A DNA stretch of 64,000 bases from the NCBI GenBank assembly GCA_013180625.2, contig SNVD02014566.1, positions 620,001-684,000 of the forward strand. Direction: 5' to 3'. The notes under the pieces were generated by a model. That model ran no database searches. It worked only from the letters and a program-made list of their open reading frames with translations, and had not been told where the DNA came from. Below are positions 36,196-45,957 of this stretch, in pieces (position 1 is the stretch's first letter; each line of letters starts with the position of its first letter). A program made the translations under genes and the position numbers. This DNA is from Boswellia sacra (lineage: Eukaryota; Streptophyta; Magnoliopsida; Sapindales; Burseraceae).

Positions 36196-37956
36196 GTTTT
36201 CAATGTAAACTGTTAGTGTAGTTAGATGTAGAGATAGTGACACTGTTTACTCTTCCTCATTCTTCGGGTTGCAAAAATGAACTCATGATTTTGTGTACTT
36301 GGACTTTTTTATTTTTCTTATGTCTTGTATCTGGTGTTGCTTTCTGGGTTTGGATTTCAAATAATTGGTATGTACAGACGGAAATTTCTTCTTTACAGTC
36401 TGGCAATCAATCAAAGTCTCTAATTATGTAATTAGTTCTACAAATTTTTTGCTTGATATCCCTTTTTGTGGTGGGCCTTGTGTAGCAGTGAAAGTTTCTA
36501 CTTATCCATGTTATGATTCTCTTCCTTTTTGGGGTGCCACTGAAAGTTGAGAAATCAGAGGTAGCAAATTGGGAAAGCAAATGAGTGGTGACTGGTGGTG
36601 AGTGAAAGGCCTCAATGGCAATATGGCTAGGTGACAAATAACTAATGTAGAGAGAGCCCTGTTTTGTTATGGTCACTCAACAATTTGTTCCTTTTGACAG
36701 TTGTACTGATTCTTCATTGGGAACATGGAACATGTGCAATTACAGATAAGTGGCTTAGACTGTGGAGAGATGGTGTAAATGTTAGCACTCAGCTCGACTT
36801 GTATCATGGCAAATTCGAATCCCAGATTGACCATTTATTTCTATCAATTTCGCCTAGCTGGCTTTTCTTAAATTTCTGGCTTTATTCCAAAGCCAAAATA
36901 TTTGAGCAAGTGAAACCAAGATTTTTGCAACTCGGCCCAAAGTGTTTGACATCGAATCTGTAGGTGAGAACAGTATTACGTTATTAGGCAGTAAAAATTA
37001 TTAAGGAAGAGAATGTAATAAATGATTATGAGTCGTATGACATTGAATGAGTGATACTATATCAATTTTGTATATAAACTTTGTAGACGGACTTTGTAAA
37101 TATAAAATTATAAAATCTTGATAATGCTACACGTACAAGGTTCATCTATGCATACAAAATTAATGTAGCATCAAGTGAATAGAAAAATTAATATAAGTCA
37201 TTAATGTGAGAAATATTGATAAGTTATGTGACATTAAATGAGTGGTATTATATCAACTTTATAACTGTGTATAGAGACTTTATAAAATAGTATTACTCTT
37301 ATCAATTTATCACATAGTAATTACCTGTATGCTAGAAGACCGGAGCTACAAGTATACAACCCATCATTGAGAGTGATTTGTTCAATTGTGAAAGCCAGGG
37401 GAAATAGGTTGGGAAAATTGTTTGAATTCTTGCGAGAATTAGAAGAGTGTAAGCAGTAATCTGTCAACAGCTTTGGGTTTTTAGTGGGCCTCACAGGTGC
37501 CTTCTGACCTTAATATTTTGGACCCAGACCCTAAAAAGGGCAGTTGGAAAGGCCAACCCAAATTTATTTAGGATAGATAAATGATGGTCTAAAAGTTTCT
37601 CAGGTCCAGTGGGCTGAAAGCAAGTAACTACCAGCCCCAAAATTGGCTGCACGCCGAACTCTGATTTAGCTTTGTCTATATTGTTCTGTTTACCTTTCAA
37701 CGAGTGTAAACAACAAAGAATTTTAAAGAAAAACGACCTCCCTCTCCCGCAATTCAAACAATATATAAATCGTAAGACATAGTTTATCGTAATCAAGCAG
37801 TAAAAGTCTAACTTAATTCATTTATTTAATATAAAGTCAAGTTGATTAACATTAGAGAAGAAAATTCTACACACCGAAAAGTCAATCAAGCCAATTCAGC
37901 TATCACGAGACGATAAAAAATTGTATGACACTGATAGCTACTATGTAACAAAGAGG
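36196..37956. other. Intergenic between the cyclin gene and PGG copy A
   Basis: The first part is probably cyclin 3' UTR. The stretch 37058-37315 holds a direct-repeat element (separate entry). From about 37335 the DNA is the 3' flank of PGG copy A and is repeated downstream of copy B. Confidence 0.5.
37058..37315. repeat. Flanking direct repeats of about 60 bp with an inner foldback
   Basis: A unit beginning TGACATT(G/A)AATGAGTG at about 37040 returns at about 37231, with shared TATATCAA and ACTTT stretches after it. Between them, AATGCTACA near 37124 and TGTAGCAT near 37163 form an inner inverted pair. The elements look nested; the class was not resolved. Confidence 0.4.
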
Positions 37957-38481
37957 TTAAGGAGATTGAAGCTCATCATCATCGTTACCATTTGGCAACT
38001 TATCACGTTTACAGAACTTGTTAAACAGATGTATCAAACACCGAACTGCAAACGGGACAGCAGCTGCAAGCAAGATGTAACGAAACCTCACGGGTTCATC
38101 AGGCGTGACAGCAAAAACAGCTGATGCGTAAGTCACCATCATAGCACCTGTGGCAACACATATTTCGAAATGGAAAGGAAATCCGTATGTGAGTGATACA
38201 ATGACAAGTATTGATGTAGAAAGAGCCACCGTGTTAGAAATCAAGAAAACATAGTAGGCTTTTGTTTGAGAAGCATATATAGCTCTGCCGGCCACATGTC
38301 CATCGTCATTATCTTGCCAAACCCCACCAGGAGGAGTCACCCCTGCTTGGAAAGTCACTGTAGCAATAAGAGTCACAGCCACCAGGATTACACTCCGTGC
38401 ATCACCTGGCGAGTCTCTGCCTTCTTCATACCTGAAATATCTAAACCAGCTCCTCCCGGAACTCAAAGTAGGGCGAGGCAT
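37957..38481 (-). CDS. Stand-alone PGG-domain membrane protein, copy A
   Basis: A single exon of 174 residues made almost entirely of one PGG domain, the four-helix membrane module that usually forms the C-terminus of ankyrin-repeat proteins such as ACD6. The conserved opening RYEEGRDSPGDARSVILVAV is followed by TFQAGVTPPGGVWQD, which carries the name-giving Pro-Gly-Gly. Four hydrophobic segments can be seen: about residues 30-47, 75-98, 104-126 and 132-153. The tail is charged (KFCKRDKLPNGNDDDELQSP). No ankyrin repeats precede it: a TATA-like TATTTAAA stands 49 bases upstream of the ATG. Biochemical function is unknown; ACD6-type relatives act in defence signalling. It is almost identical to copy B. 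Confidence 0.88.
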   Translation of the reverse strand: MPRPTLSSGRSWFRYFRYEEGRDSPGDARSVILVAVTLIATVTFQAGVTPPGGVWQDNDDGHVAGRAIYASQTKAYYVFLISNTVALSTSILVIVSLTYGFPFHFEICVATGAMMVTYASAVFAVTPDEPVRFRYILLAAAVPFAVRCLIHLFNKFCKRDKLPNGNDDDELQSP

Positions 38482-38529
38482 TTTATTGTGATATGAAAAT
38501 TGACGATGCCAAAACTTGGTCGTCCATAG

Positions 38530-38537
38530 TTTAAATA
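38530..38537 (-). promoter_or_regulatory. TATA-like box of PGG copy A
   Basis: TATTTAAA on the minus strand, 49 bases upstream of the ATG. The same motif lies 49 bases upstream in copy B and 60 bases upstream in copy C, so it is conserved across the three genes. Confidence 0.55.
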
Positions 38538-38897
38538 CAACTTAAGCTTAGACTAAGTCCACTTCAACATTTATATTTGTGTGTAATATATGAACATTAA
38601 ATTTCCTGGAAAAAGCATGGGTTTGGCGAGTCTTGACTCATGGGCAACCGTTTTACAGGTCTTGGTCTCGGCTCTATTGGTAGACAGTCATCGTGATAGA
38701 TCCATCCCGCGTGACAGTCGACCTTATTAATTAATTTTATTATTTATTAACACTATGTGATTATGTGATTGACCATTAATATTCAATCCAAAAGGAAACT
38801 TCTAGTGTTACCTTTATCTGGGAAAATGAATATCTAAAATTATAAATTATATCGATATAATTTTTATATACTTATTTACAAGTTTTATATACTCATC

Positions 38898-39065
38898 TAT
38901 AATTTACCAACACATATTTTTAGTCATTGATCTCATCAAATCTAATGGTTGAAATTGAAAATCAAAAAGTTACATTTAATATTATCAACTCATCAATCAT
39001 CTCAACCATTGGATTTTATAAATTAATGACTAGAGAATTGTGTCTAATTTTATGTCAAAAGATCA
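38898..39065. mobile_element. MITE-like palindrome, family 2, copy 3
   Basis: It contains ATCTAATGGTTGAAATTGAA and, in inverse, TCAACCATTGGATTTTATA, with the end AATTGTGTCTAATTTTATG. It shares these with the copy at 18495-18665. It lies between the two PGG duplication units. Confidence 0.6.
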
Positions 39066-39269
39066 ATTTCTTTTATATAATTTTATATCTATCATATCGT
39101 TATATCAGATGAATCGTACCAAAATCCTAACTTGTAACGATAGAAAGCCGGAGCTACAAGTGTACAACCTATAAGTGAGAATGATTTGTTCAATTGTGTA
39201 AGGCAGGGGAAATAGGTTCAAAAAATTTTCTGAATTCTTGTAAGAAATAAAGAAGCTGCCTTACCATGG

Positions 39270-40194
39270 GTGTGTTTGGAATTGCTGTGCTATAAAAAAT
39301 TACTATAGAAAAATACTGTAAGAAGAATTAGCTATTAGCTGTGCTCTCTCAAAAAATTTTAAGACATTTGGTAAATTAGCTTTATAAAATTACTATGTGA
39401 TCCAAGAGCTGTGGTTTAGTTTTTAAAAGCCAATTTTTAGTAAAAAAACAAAAATACACATTATTTCAAAGAAATATTATTAAAACTAAAATTTACAATA
39501 TTAAAAATAACTAATAATTTATATTTATTAATTCATTATTTAAATTTAAAATTATAATATTTAATATTTAATAAATAAATATAACTATTTATTATTTTTA
39601 ATAATAGAAAAGAAAATAAAAAGTAAAAAATTGAAAAATCATCGAAGAACAACTGTTTTTGGCTCTTTCTGCCTGCCACCAGTGAGTGAGTCGAAAATTT
39701 AACCGTTCGATCCAACTTATTCCTGTCTAGGATGCTGGAATCGTCAATAGATAAGAGAATATCGTCTTCCAGCAAATCTAATGAAGGTGGCAGTGTCATC
39801 CCACTTGCCTGCGGTCTGAAACACTAGACGATGGTTGGAAATGACATTCACTCCGGGACTGTTTTTAATTTTTTTTAAAAAATTTAAAAATATTTAAATT
39901 TATAATTTATTAACAATTAATATAAATTTTTACTATAAAAGGGTAGTTTTGAAATTCTGTTATTTTATAGGGACAATTAAGTATTTTGATCAATTTAAAA
40001 ATTAGCTTTTCAAAATTTGATTTTCAAAAGTTTTCCTCTATGTGTTTTTCCAGTCTAACAAAAAAATATATTTTTGGAGTATCAGTTTCTTGGACAATCA
40101 GTTTTCAAATGCTTTTAAGGCTTCACCAAACACTTGAACAATTTTTGTTAGTAAAAGAATCCAAAAGTTATTAACAACAATGGGCCAAACACAC
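39270..40194. mobile_element. Non-autonomous DNA transposon in the 3' flank of PGG copy B
   Basis: The element starts GTGTGTTTGG (39270-39279) and ends CCAAACACAC (40185-40194), a perfect 10-bp terminal inverted repeat with weaker similarity inward. It interrupts DNA that is continuous in duplication unit A: the target reads GAATTAGAAGAGTGTAAGCAG there, and in unit B its two halves lie on either side. A clean target-site duplication was not found; about 14 extra bases (CTGCCTTACCATGG) sit at the left edge. There is no transposase. The ends resemble plant hAT- or Mutator-derived miniature elements. Confidence 0.65.
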
Positions 40195-40792
40195 TTTGTA
40201 AGTGTAAGCAGTATTCCGTCGACAACTTTCAGTTTTTAGTGGGCCTCACAGTTGCCTTCTAACTTAATATTTTGGACCCAGGCCCTCAAAAGGGCAGTTC
40301 CAAAGGCCAGCCCAGATTTATTTAGGATAGATAAATGATGGTCTCCAGTCTTCTAAGGTTCAGTGGGTTGAAAGCAAGCAACTACCAGCACCAAAACTGG
40401 CTGTTTGCCGAACTCTAATTTAGCTTCTCTATATGGTTCTATTGACCTTCTTTCAATACGTGTAAACAATGAAGAATTTTAAAGAATAACGGATCTCCCT
40501 CTCCCTCAATTCAAAACAATATATAAATCTTAGCACATATTTTATCGTAATCAAGCAGTAAAAGCCTAACTTGATTCATTTATTTAAAATATAAAGTCAA
40601 GTTGATTAGCATTAGAGAAGAAAATTCTACACACCGAAAACTGTATGGTGATGGTTTACTAATCTTATTCTGCTGACCATAATCATGTTGGTAAGTAATT
40701 TACTTTCAATCACGAGGACACATTTTGCCAATTCAGCTATGATGAGACGATAAAAATTTTATGATATTGATAGGTACTAAATAACAGATGGG

Positions 40793-41314
40793 TTAAGGAG
40801 ATTGACGCTCATCATCATTTCCGTTTGGCAACTTATCACGTTTACAGAACTTGTTAAACAGATGGATCAAACACCGAACTGCAAACGGGACAGCAGCTGC
40901 AATCAAGATGTAACGAAACCTAACGGATTCATCAGGCGTGACAGCAATAACAGCTGATGCGTAAGTCACCACCATAGCACCTGTGGCAACACATATTTGG
41001 AAATGGAAAGGAAATCTGTAGGTGAGTGATGCAATGACAAGTATCGACGTAGAAAGAGCCAGCGTGTTAGAAATCAAGAAAACATAGTAGGCTTTTGCTT
41101 GAGAAGCATATATCGCTCTGCCGGCGACGTGTCCATTTCCATTATCTTGCCAAACCCCACCAGGAGGAGTCACGCCTGCTTGAAAAGTCACTGTAGCAAT
41201 GAGGGTCACAGCCACTAGGATTACATGCCGGGCATCACCTGGCGAGTCTCTGCCTTCTTCATACCTGAAATATCTAAACCAGCTCCTCCCAGTACTCAAA
41301 GTAGGGCGAGACAT
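40793..41314 (-). CDS. Stand-alone PGG-domain membrane protein, copy B
   Basis: A single exon of 173 residues differing from copy A at only a small number of scattered positions (for example MSRPTLSTG for MPRPTLSSG, and NGNGHVAG for NDDGHVAG). The Pro-Gly-Gly motif, the four membrane segments and the charged tail are all kept. The frame is fully open, which fits a recent duplication in which both copies are still coding. The promoter TATA-like box is at 41363-41370. The 3' flank carries the inserted transposon, which may change its polyadenylation relative to copy A. Function is unknown, as for copy A. Confidence 0.88.
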   Translation of the reverse strand: MSRPTLSTGRSWFRYFRYEEGRDSPGDARHVILVAVTLIATVTFQAGVTPPGGVWQDNGNGHVAGRAIYASQAKAYYVFLISNTLALSTSILVIASLTYRFPFHFQICVATGAMVVTYASAVIAVTPDESVRFRYILIAAAVPFAVRCLIHLFNKFCKRDKLPNGNDDERQSP

Positions 41315-42556
41315 TTTATTGTGATATGAAAACTGAAGATGCCAAAACTTGGTCGTCCATAGTTTAAATACAACTGAAGCTTAGACTGAGTCCAATTCAA
41401 CCACATATATATTTTAATGACTATATGTGTTTTTGATATGAGGATAAATTTCCTAGAAAAAGCATGAGTTTGGTGAGTCTTGAGCAACTGTTTTACAAGT
41501 CTTTCGTCTCGGCTCTATTGATAGAACCATCCCGCCTGACAATCGATCTTACGAATTAATTTTATTATTACCATATCCTAGTGGAAATTACAATTACGTG
41601 ATTGACCATTCAATATTCAATCCAAAAGGAAACTTCTTGTTTTACCTTAATCTGGGAAAATGATAAGAATATGATTGATGGTTGAAGAAAATATATTGAT
41701 CAAGATAGGGAATAAAAAGTTAATTTTAACTATAAAACTCATATGTCATTATCGCAGAGAGAATTTCAGTGAGAGAAGGATCTTGACTCTTTGGTTATGA
41801 ATTACATGGACTTAACAAATCTCAATCCTTCAACGGCAAAATCTCAGGGGCTGTCTGTTGTTATGGTCTTGTCTACTACTAATTTGCAGCTAGCTGCACA
41901 ATATTAATATAAGCAACGCCTAGTGGTCTGAACCAATTCTTTGTTAAGCTGTCATACCAAATTACCTTCTTTTTAATTATTTCTTGGGCAATTAAATACG
42001 TTTTATGCAGTCTAAGTAGAGATATGTAATGGACTTTGTGCAGTGCAAAGTCGGCTTGAATCAATGGTTTTTCAAGAGTAATAGGTTCAGTGCATTGACG
42101 ATGCCTGTTCGTGCTGCTTCGATCAAACTGCTATCCATTTCCAATCTTGAATGACAGGAGGTAGGCAAGGATGAAATTTGATTTTATGATTTATGGTTTC
42201 GTGGCCAAGGCATGAAAAAGAATTTGTAGCATGTTGTGCTAGCCACAACCAAAAATTTGTACTTTCAAAATTGATCATTGAACTTTCCTATAGTCCAATT
42301 TAGCATTTACAGAGTAATAAAATAATGGTCTTATATATAAGAAAAAGACACTCAGAGCAGTGCAAGTTGATCAAAAAATTGATTAATAAAGTTACGGCTC
42401 GCACATCTTTTATTGTGTTTCAGAAAAATATGATGAGAGCGAATGAGCATATTGCATTAACAAATTGCAGTTGTCAATCACATATTTACATAGAAGATGA
42501 AGTGTTTTAATGATTTGATATCACTAAAATTACAAGAGCGCAATGAGCATATTGCA
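41315..42556. other. Spacer between PGG copies B and C
   Basis: The first 350 bases are the copy B promoter side, shared with copy A. The remainder has no recognised feature apart from a 26-bp direct repeat at 42442-42467 and 42542-42567. The second copy of that repeat runs over the stop codon of PGG copy C. Confidence 0.5.
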
Positions 42557-43111
42557 TTAACAAATTGGCTGAGAACACTTGTCAGAAAGATCAGAATGAA
42601 TAGTAATACTACTTCTGGCTCTGGAAATCTTACTTGCACACTTATTGAACAAATGGATTAAACATCGAATTACAGATGGTAGAGCAGCAGTAAGTACGAT
42701 GTATCTCAAGCTAAACGATTTATCAGGAGTAACAGCAAAAACAGCAGATGCATAAGTTACCATCATCGAAGCTGCGGCAACCCATATTTCGAAATGGAAA
42801 GGAAACTTATAGGTGAGCGAAACAATGACATGTATGGATGTAGAAAGAGCCAGAGTGTTGGAAATTAAAAAAACATAGTAGGCTTTTATTCGACACGCGA
42901 AAATTGCTTTGCCTGCACGTCCATGTTCATCATCACGATCATCTTGCCAAACCCCACCAGGAGGACTAAGCCCTGCTTGGAATGTCACTGCTGCAATTAG
43001 GGTCACTACCACTAGAAGCACATTCCGGGCGTCGCCTGGCGAGTCTCTGCCTTCTTCATACTGGAAATATTTAAACCAGCTCCTCCCACTACTCAGAGTA
43101 GGGCCAGGCAT
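42557..43111 (-). CDS. Stand-alone PGG-domain membrane protein, copy C
   Basis: A single exon of 184 residues. The start at 43111 (MPGPTLSSGRSWFKYF) is chosen because it aligns with copies A and B; the five codons in frame before it begin with TTG. The domain is complete: QYEEGRDSPGDARNVLLVVV, TFQAGLSPPGGVWQDD, AYYVFLISNTLALSTS, VTYASAVFAVTPD and IRCLIHLFNKC. It is more diverged from A and B than they are from each other, so it is the product of an older duplication. The C-terminus is longer and different (SRARSSITIHSDLSDKCSQP). A TATTTAAA lies 60 bases upstream of the ATG. Function is unknown. Confidence 0.87.
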   Translation of the reverse strand: MPGPTLSSGRSWFKYFQYEEGRDSPGDARNVLLVVVTLIAAVTFQAGLSPPGGVWQDDRDDEHGRAGKAIFACRIKAYYVFLISNTLALSTSIHVIVSLTYKFPFHFEIWVAAASMMVTYASAVFAVTPDKSFSLRYIVLTAALPSVIRCLIHLFNKCASKISRARSSITIHSDLSDKCSQPIC

Positions 43112-44038
43112 GCTGTTAACTTTCAAAGCAGTACTATGAAAAACGATGTCAAAACTTGCCTTTCCTGAGGTTTAAATAGAGACTTCCTTCGTGTTGAATG
43201 AGTCAACTTTCATCATTTTTTGTCAAGTGTTTCTTGTTTTGGTATGCGAAGAGACGGAGATTACATGCATATTGGTCGGCCTAATGCAAGATAATAATCT
43301 TGCCGCTATTTGTAATTTAATGAGGAGCTCTATCTTGTACACAGATATGAGCCCCCCAGGCCTCAGTCGCAGTCGCCCTTCGAAATTTTATAATATCTTG
43401 CAAATTCATCTTGAAATGACTTGTGCATGCCTCGATTTTTCCAGTACTATTAGCTAACTTCCAACAAAGAGTTTGCATATATATATGTGGATAGTTCTGG
43501 CAGTGATCATTTATAAATTGAATATGGCATGGCAAGTAATTAACTGTACTGTTCCCCCGTACGCTTGAGACAAAATTTGATAACCACATCCTCAACTGTC
43601 GAAAGATTCTACAAAGAAGCAATAAAAAAATATCAATAGGCATCGTGCTTCTATGTACTACACACTATACAAGGTGCGTACTGTCATTCTGATACCAAGG
43701 AGAAATGAAATACCATACAAGCTTTAGCCCTTTTCAACTTTCTTGGCAACATTTAAAGGAATTGCCATGATGCTTTCTTTGAATAAAGTGACAATTAATA
43801 TTACACAATGAATGCTTATTTTTTCTCCTTAGGTTAGAATTAAAGAAACAAATAAAATACAAATTAAAATCTTTTTTACCTGAATAAAATATACAAAAAA
43901 ATAATTGGTGGTTAATATAAAATATATCAAAAATGAGAGGGGATGTAATGAAACTTAAATTCCTTATAAATAAGAAAATCTATTGGAAATAACAAATATA
44001 AAGTTTCGGGATAATTTAGAAGTAGATGGATCTTAATC
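43112..44038. other. Spacer between PGG copy C and the broken ankyrin-PGG gene
   Basis: It contains the copy C promoter near 43171. The other ORFs, on both strands, show no domain. No further gene is supported. Confidence 0.45.
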
Positions 44039-45500
44039 TTATAGTACAGAGGTAATCAAATATACATTGTATACTCTTTCAAATGGCCCCCAGTAGTCCT
44101 CCTGCCGCACGCCGTCAGGAGGGCTAAGCACAGCTTGATGGGTTGTGGTTACAATAAGTGTAGCTACATCACCAGAAGGATCGATGTTGTGCACATCATT
44201 GGGGGAGTCTCTATCTTTCCTGTACTTAAAGTACCCTTTCAAATGTGTTTTGCTGATGAAGATTGAGACGTTTCTGATGCTGTCCGGTCATTTGGTATGC
44301 TTGCCTGATTTTGATGAATTGTTATTGGTGTCACATTTTTCAAGTCGAAACATATATTTCCACAGCTTCCTTGGGATTATCATGTTCATTAAGCATGAAG
44401 TCAATTACTTGCTCATAACATTCCTATTAGGATTGGTTATACGTAAGTAATAAATTTAAGAAAAATAAATAAATAAATATGAAGGGATATATGCCTCGTA
44501 CTGTTTTCTGGAGACTGCAAGGTACAAAATGGTGTTGCCCTGGTTATCCTTCTCGTTCAAGACATCCAACTTGTTGAACTGCTTGAGATGTTCTAGCAAG
44601 ACTCTTGAAGGCATCAAACTGGTAGCTCTTCACTGCAAGATGAATTGCAGTTTTTCCTCGAGAAGTACATCATCAACAGACTCAGCATTAGCAGAAAGCA
44701 ATTAAAGAATACATGACGTGAACTCTACCTTTGATTGCAGCGTAATGAAGGGAAATCCTTTTCTCCCTGCCCTTAAAGAAGGCAAATATCATGACCTACT
44801 TTCAACAGCTCCCTCACAACTGAGGCAAGGTGCAAGGGGCTGTATCCACCTTGGTTCGGTTCTCTGGCAGAAATTTCTCTCCATTTTATGATTTCTTATG
44901 CAAAATTTAATTGGACGGCCGTGGCCACGATGTCTAATTGGGTGTCTTCACCTTCTACAACAACTCCTTCGGGAGTAGAAGGATTGCCTTTCATCAATTT
45001 GATAAAGTAATATGTTACGATCTAGGTCAACTAAGTATGGGATTAGTTGGTGGTGTTGCTAGGATCTCATATCGACTAAAAATGAGATTGGTTGGTGGCT
45101 TATAAGTCTATGGGCACCCTCCCCTTACAAGTCGATTTTTAAGGGTGAGTTTTACCTATGGGTTTGTAACAATTGGTATCAGAGCTAGCCTACGCGAGGC
45201 CCACATTGCGGAGGGGGCGACCTGGAAAGGCCAGAGTGGGCCGCCGTAGACGTCGGTGTTGAAAGCGTGGTGGTATGTTACGATCCACATTAACTAAGTA
45301 TGGGATTAGTTGGTGGTATTGCTAGGATCCCAAATCGACTAAGTATAGGATTGGTTGGTGGCTTACAAGCCTATAGGCACCCTCCCCTTATAAGCCGGTT
45401 TTTAAGGGTGAGTTCTACGTATGGTTTGTAACATAATCTACATATTTTCCATCAGAGCAGCATCAGGCAAACTTTGTTCCGTCCTGTCAAATGTCAGTTA
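44039..45500 (-). pseudogene. Ankyrin-repeat/PGG gene, broken, with a retroelement inside
   Basis: Reading on the minus strand from high to low coordinates, an ankyrin-protein N-terminal part (DAALMENM near 45460) is cut by a 421-bp TRIM element. It resumes as KLMKGNPSTPEGVVVEGED near 45005, then gives ankyrin-type text: NQGGYSPLHLASV, ISLHYAAIKGRVHVM and KTAIHLAVKSYQFDAFKSL. Several in-frame stops and shifts separate these (for example a stop after LNFA and one after DICLL). A PGG remnant follows at 44039-44242 (YRKDRDSPNDV, HQAVLSPPDG), where Pro-Gly-Gly has become Pro-Asp-Gly and the membrane segments are lost. The parent would be an ACD6-like ankyrin-PGG membrane protein. It cannot be functional as it stands. 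Confidence 0.8.
45013..45433. mobile_element. TRIM retroelement, complete (421 bp)
   Basis: Two direct terminal repeats of about 159 and 158 bases, 45013-45171 and 45276-45433, both begin TGTTACGATC and end TTTGTAACA, so they carry TG...CA ends. Two bases inside the left repeat's end lies TGGTATCAGAGC (45174-45185), the standard primer binding site for initiator tRNA-Met. The inner part is only 104 bases and has no coding capacity; a purine-rich GAAAGCGTGGTGG precedes the right repeat. The flanks TAATA and TAATC suggest a 5-bp target-site duplication with one mismatch. Size and structure fit a terminal-repeat retrotransposon in miniature, which needs enzymes from another element to move. Confidence 0.88.
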
Positions 45501-45870
45501 GCTTATACCATGAATTTAACGATCTAATTCTCTTAACACAACCTAGAAAAGGAGCCAGACGAATTACTTGATTTTATAGTTGAAGAACTGAAGGAGTTGC
45601 TTGTAGAAAACAAAAAAAAAAACATCGTATTTATTTTAATATCTGGCTATTGTATCACTTACAACTACAACCGTACCCTATTAAGGTGAGTGTGAATTCC
45701 CAAATTCTATAGTAGAAAGCGACATTGTAGTATTTCTATGGCATCCAACTCAAGAGTTCGAACAACTAGCGCAAACTAATCAAAGCTCCATATGTGTGAT
45801 CATTTCAAAAATGGCAGCCACATGAAACTAAATACTGAGCCGCGCCCAGTTTATTTATTCGTATAAATTT

Positions 45871-45957
45871 TGACAAAATACAAATTAAAAACAGCATTTC
45901 GAAGCCAAAATGTTGACAAAATACAAATTAAAAACAGCATGTCAAAGCCTAAATGTT
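45871..45957. repeat. 43-bp tandem duplication
   Basis: The unit starting TGACAAAATACAAATTAAAA at 45871 repeats from 45914. The two copies differ at a few positions in their second half. Confidence 0.85.

Larger units (their letters stand above)
37335..38827. repeat. Tandem segmental duplication, left unit (A)
   Basis: It covers PGG copy A with its 3' and 5' flanks. Shared landmarks with the right unit (about 39136-41665) are AATGATTTGTTCAATTGTG-like DNA, TTTTTAGTGGGCCTCACAG, AATATTTTGGACCCA, the whole PGG gene and CAATCCAAAAGGAAACTTCT upstream of it. The edges were set by eye. Confidence 0.75.
38482..40792. other. Spacer between PGG copies A and B
   Basis: It contains the copy A promoter, a family 2 MITE (38898-39065), the start of duplication unit B (about 39136) and an inserted DNA element (39270-40194). 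The minus-strand ORF at 39536-39799 lies inside that element and shows no transposase motif. Confidence 0.5.
39136..41665. repeat. Tandem segmental duplication, right unit (B)
   Basis: The counterpart of 37335-38827. It is longer because a DNA element of about 0.93 kb is inserted in the 3' flank, and because about 100 bases near 40637-40735 have no match in unit A. Confidence 0.75.

Noticed and set aside
39536..39799. Minus ORF inside the DNA element as a transposase piece
   Set aside because: No DDE, BED or hAT dimerisation motif can be seen; the sequence looks random and Phe/Leu-rich.
43112..43126. Five-residue N-terminal extension of PGG copy C
   Set aside because: It begins with TTG, and the ATG at 43111 aligns with the starts of copies A and B.
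44358..44374. TTCCACAGCTTCCTTGG, similar to miR396
   Set aside because: There is a mismatch inside the core and the 3' half differs. No pairing arm was seen.
45174..45185. TGGTATCAGAGC as a possible tRNA fragment
   Set aside because: It lies two bases inside a TG...CA direct repeat and matches the initiator tRNA primer site, so it is a retroelement PBS.
45836..45846. TGAGCCGCGCC, identical to 11 bases of miR171
   Set aside because: The rest of the microRNA does not match and no complementary arm was found nearby, so a precursor hairpin is not supported.
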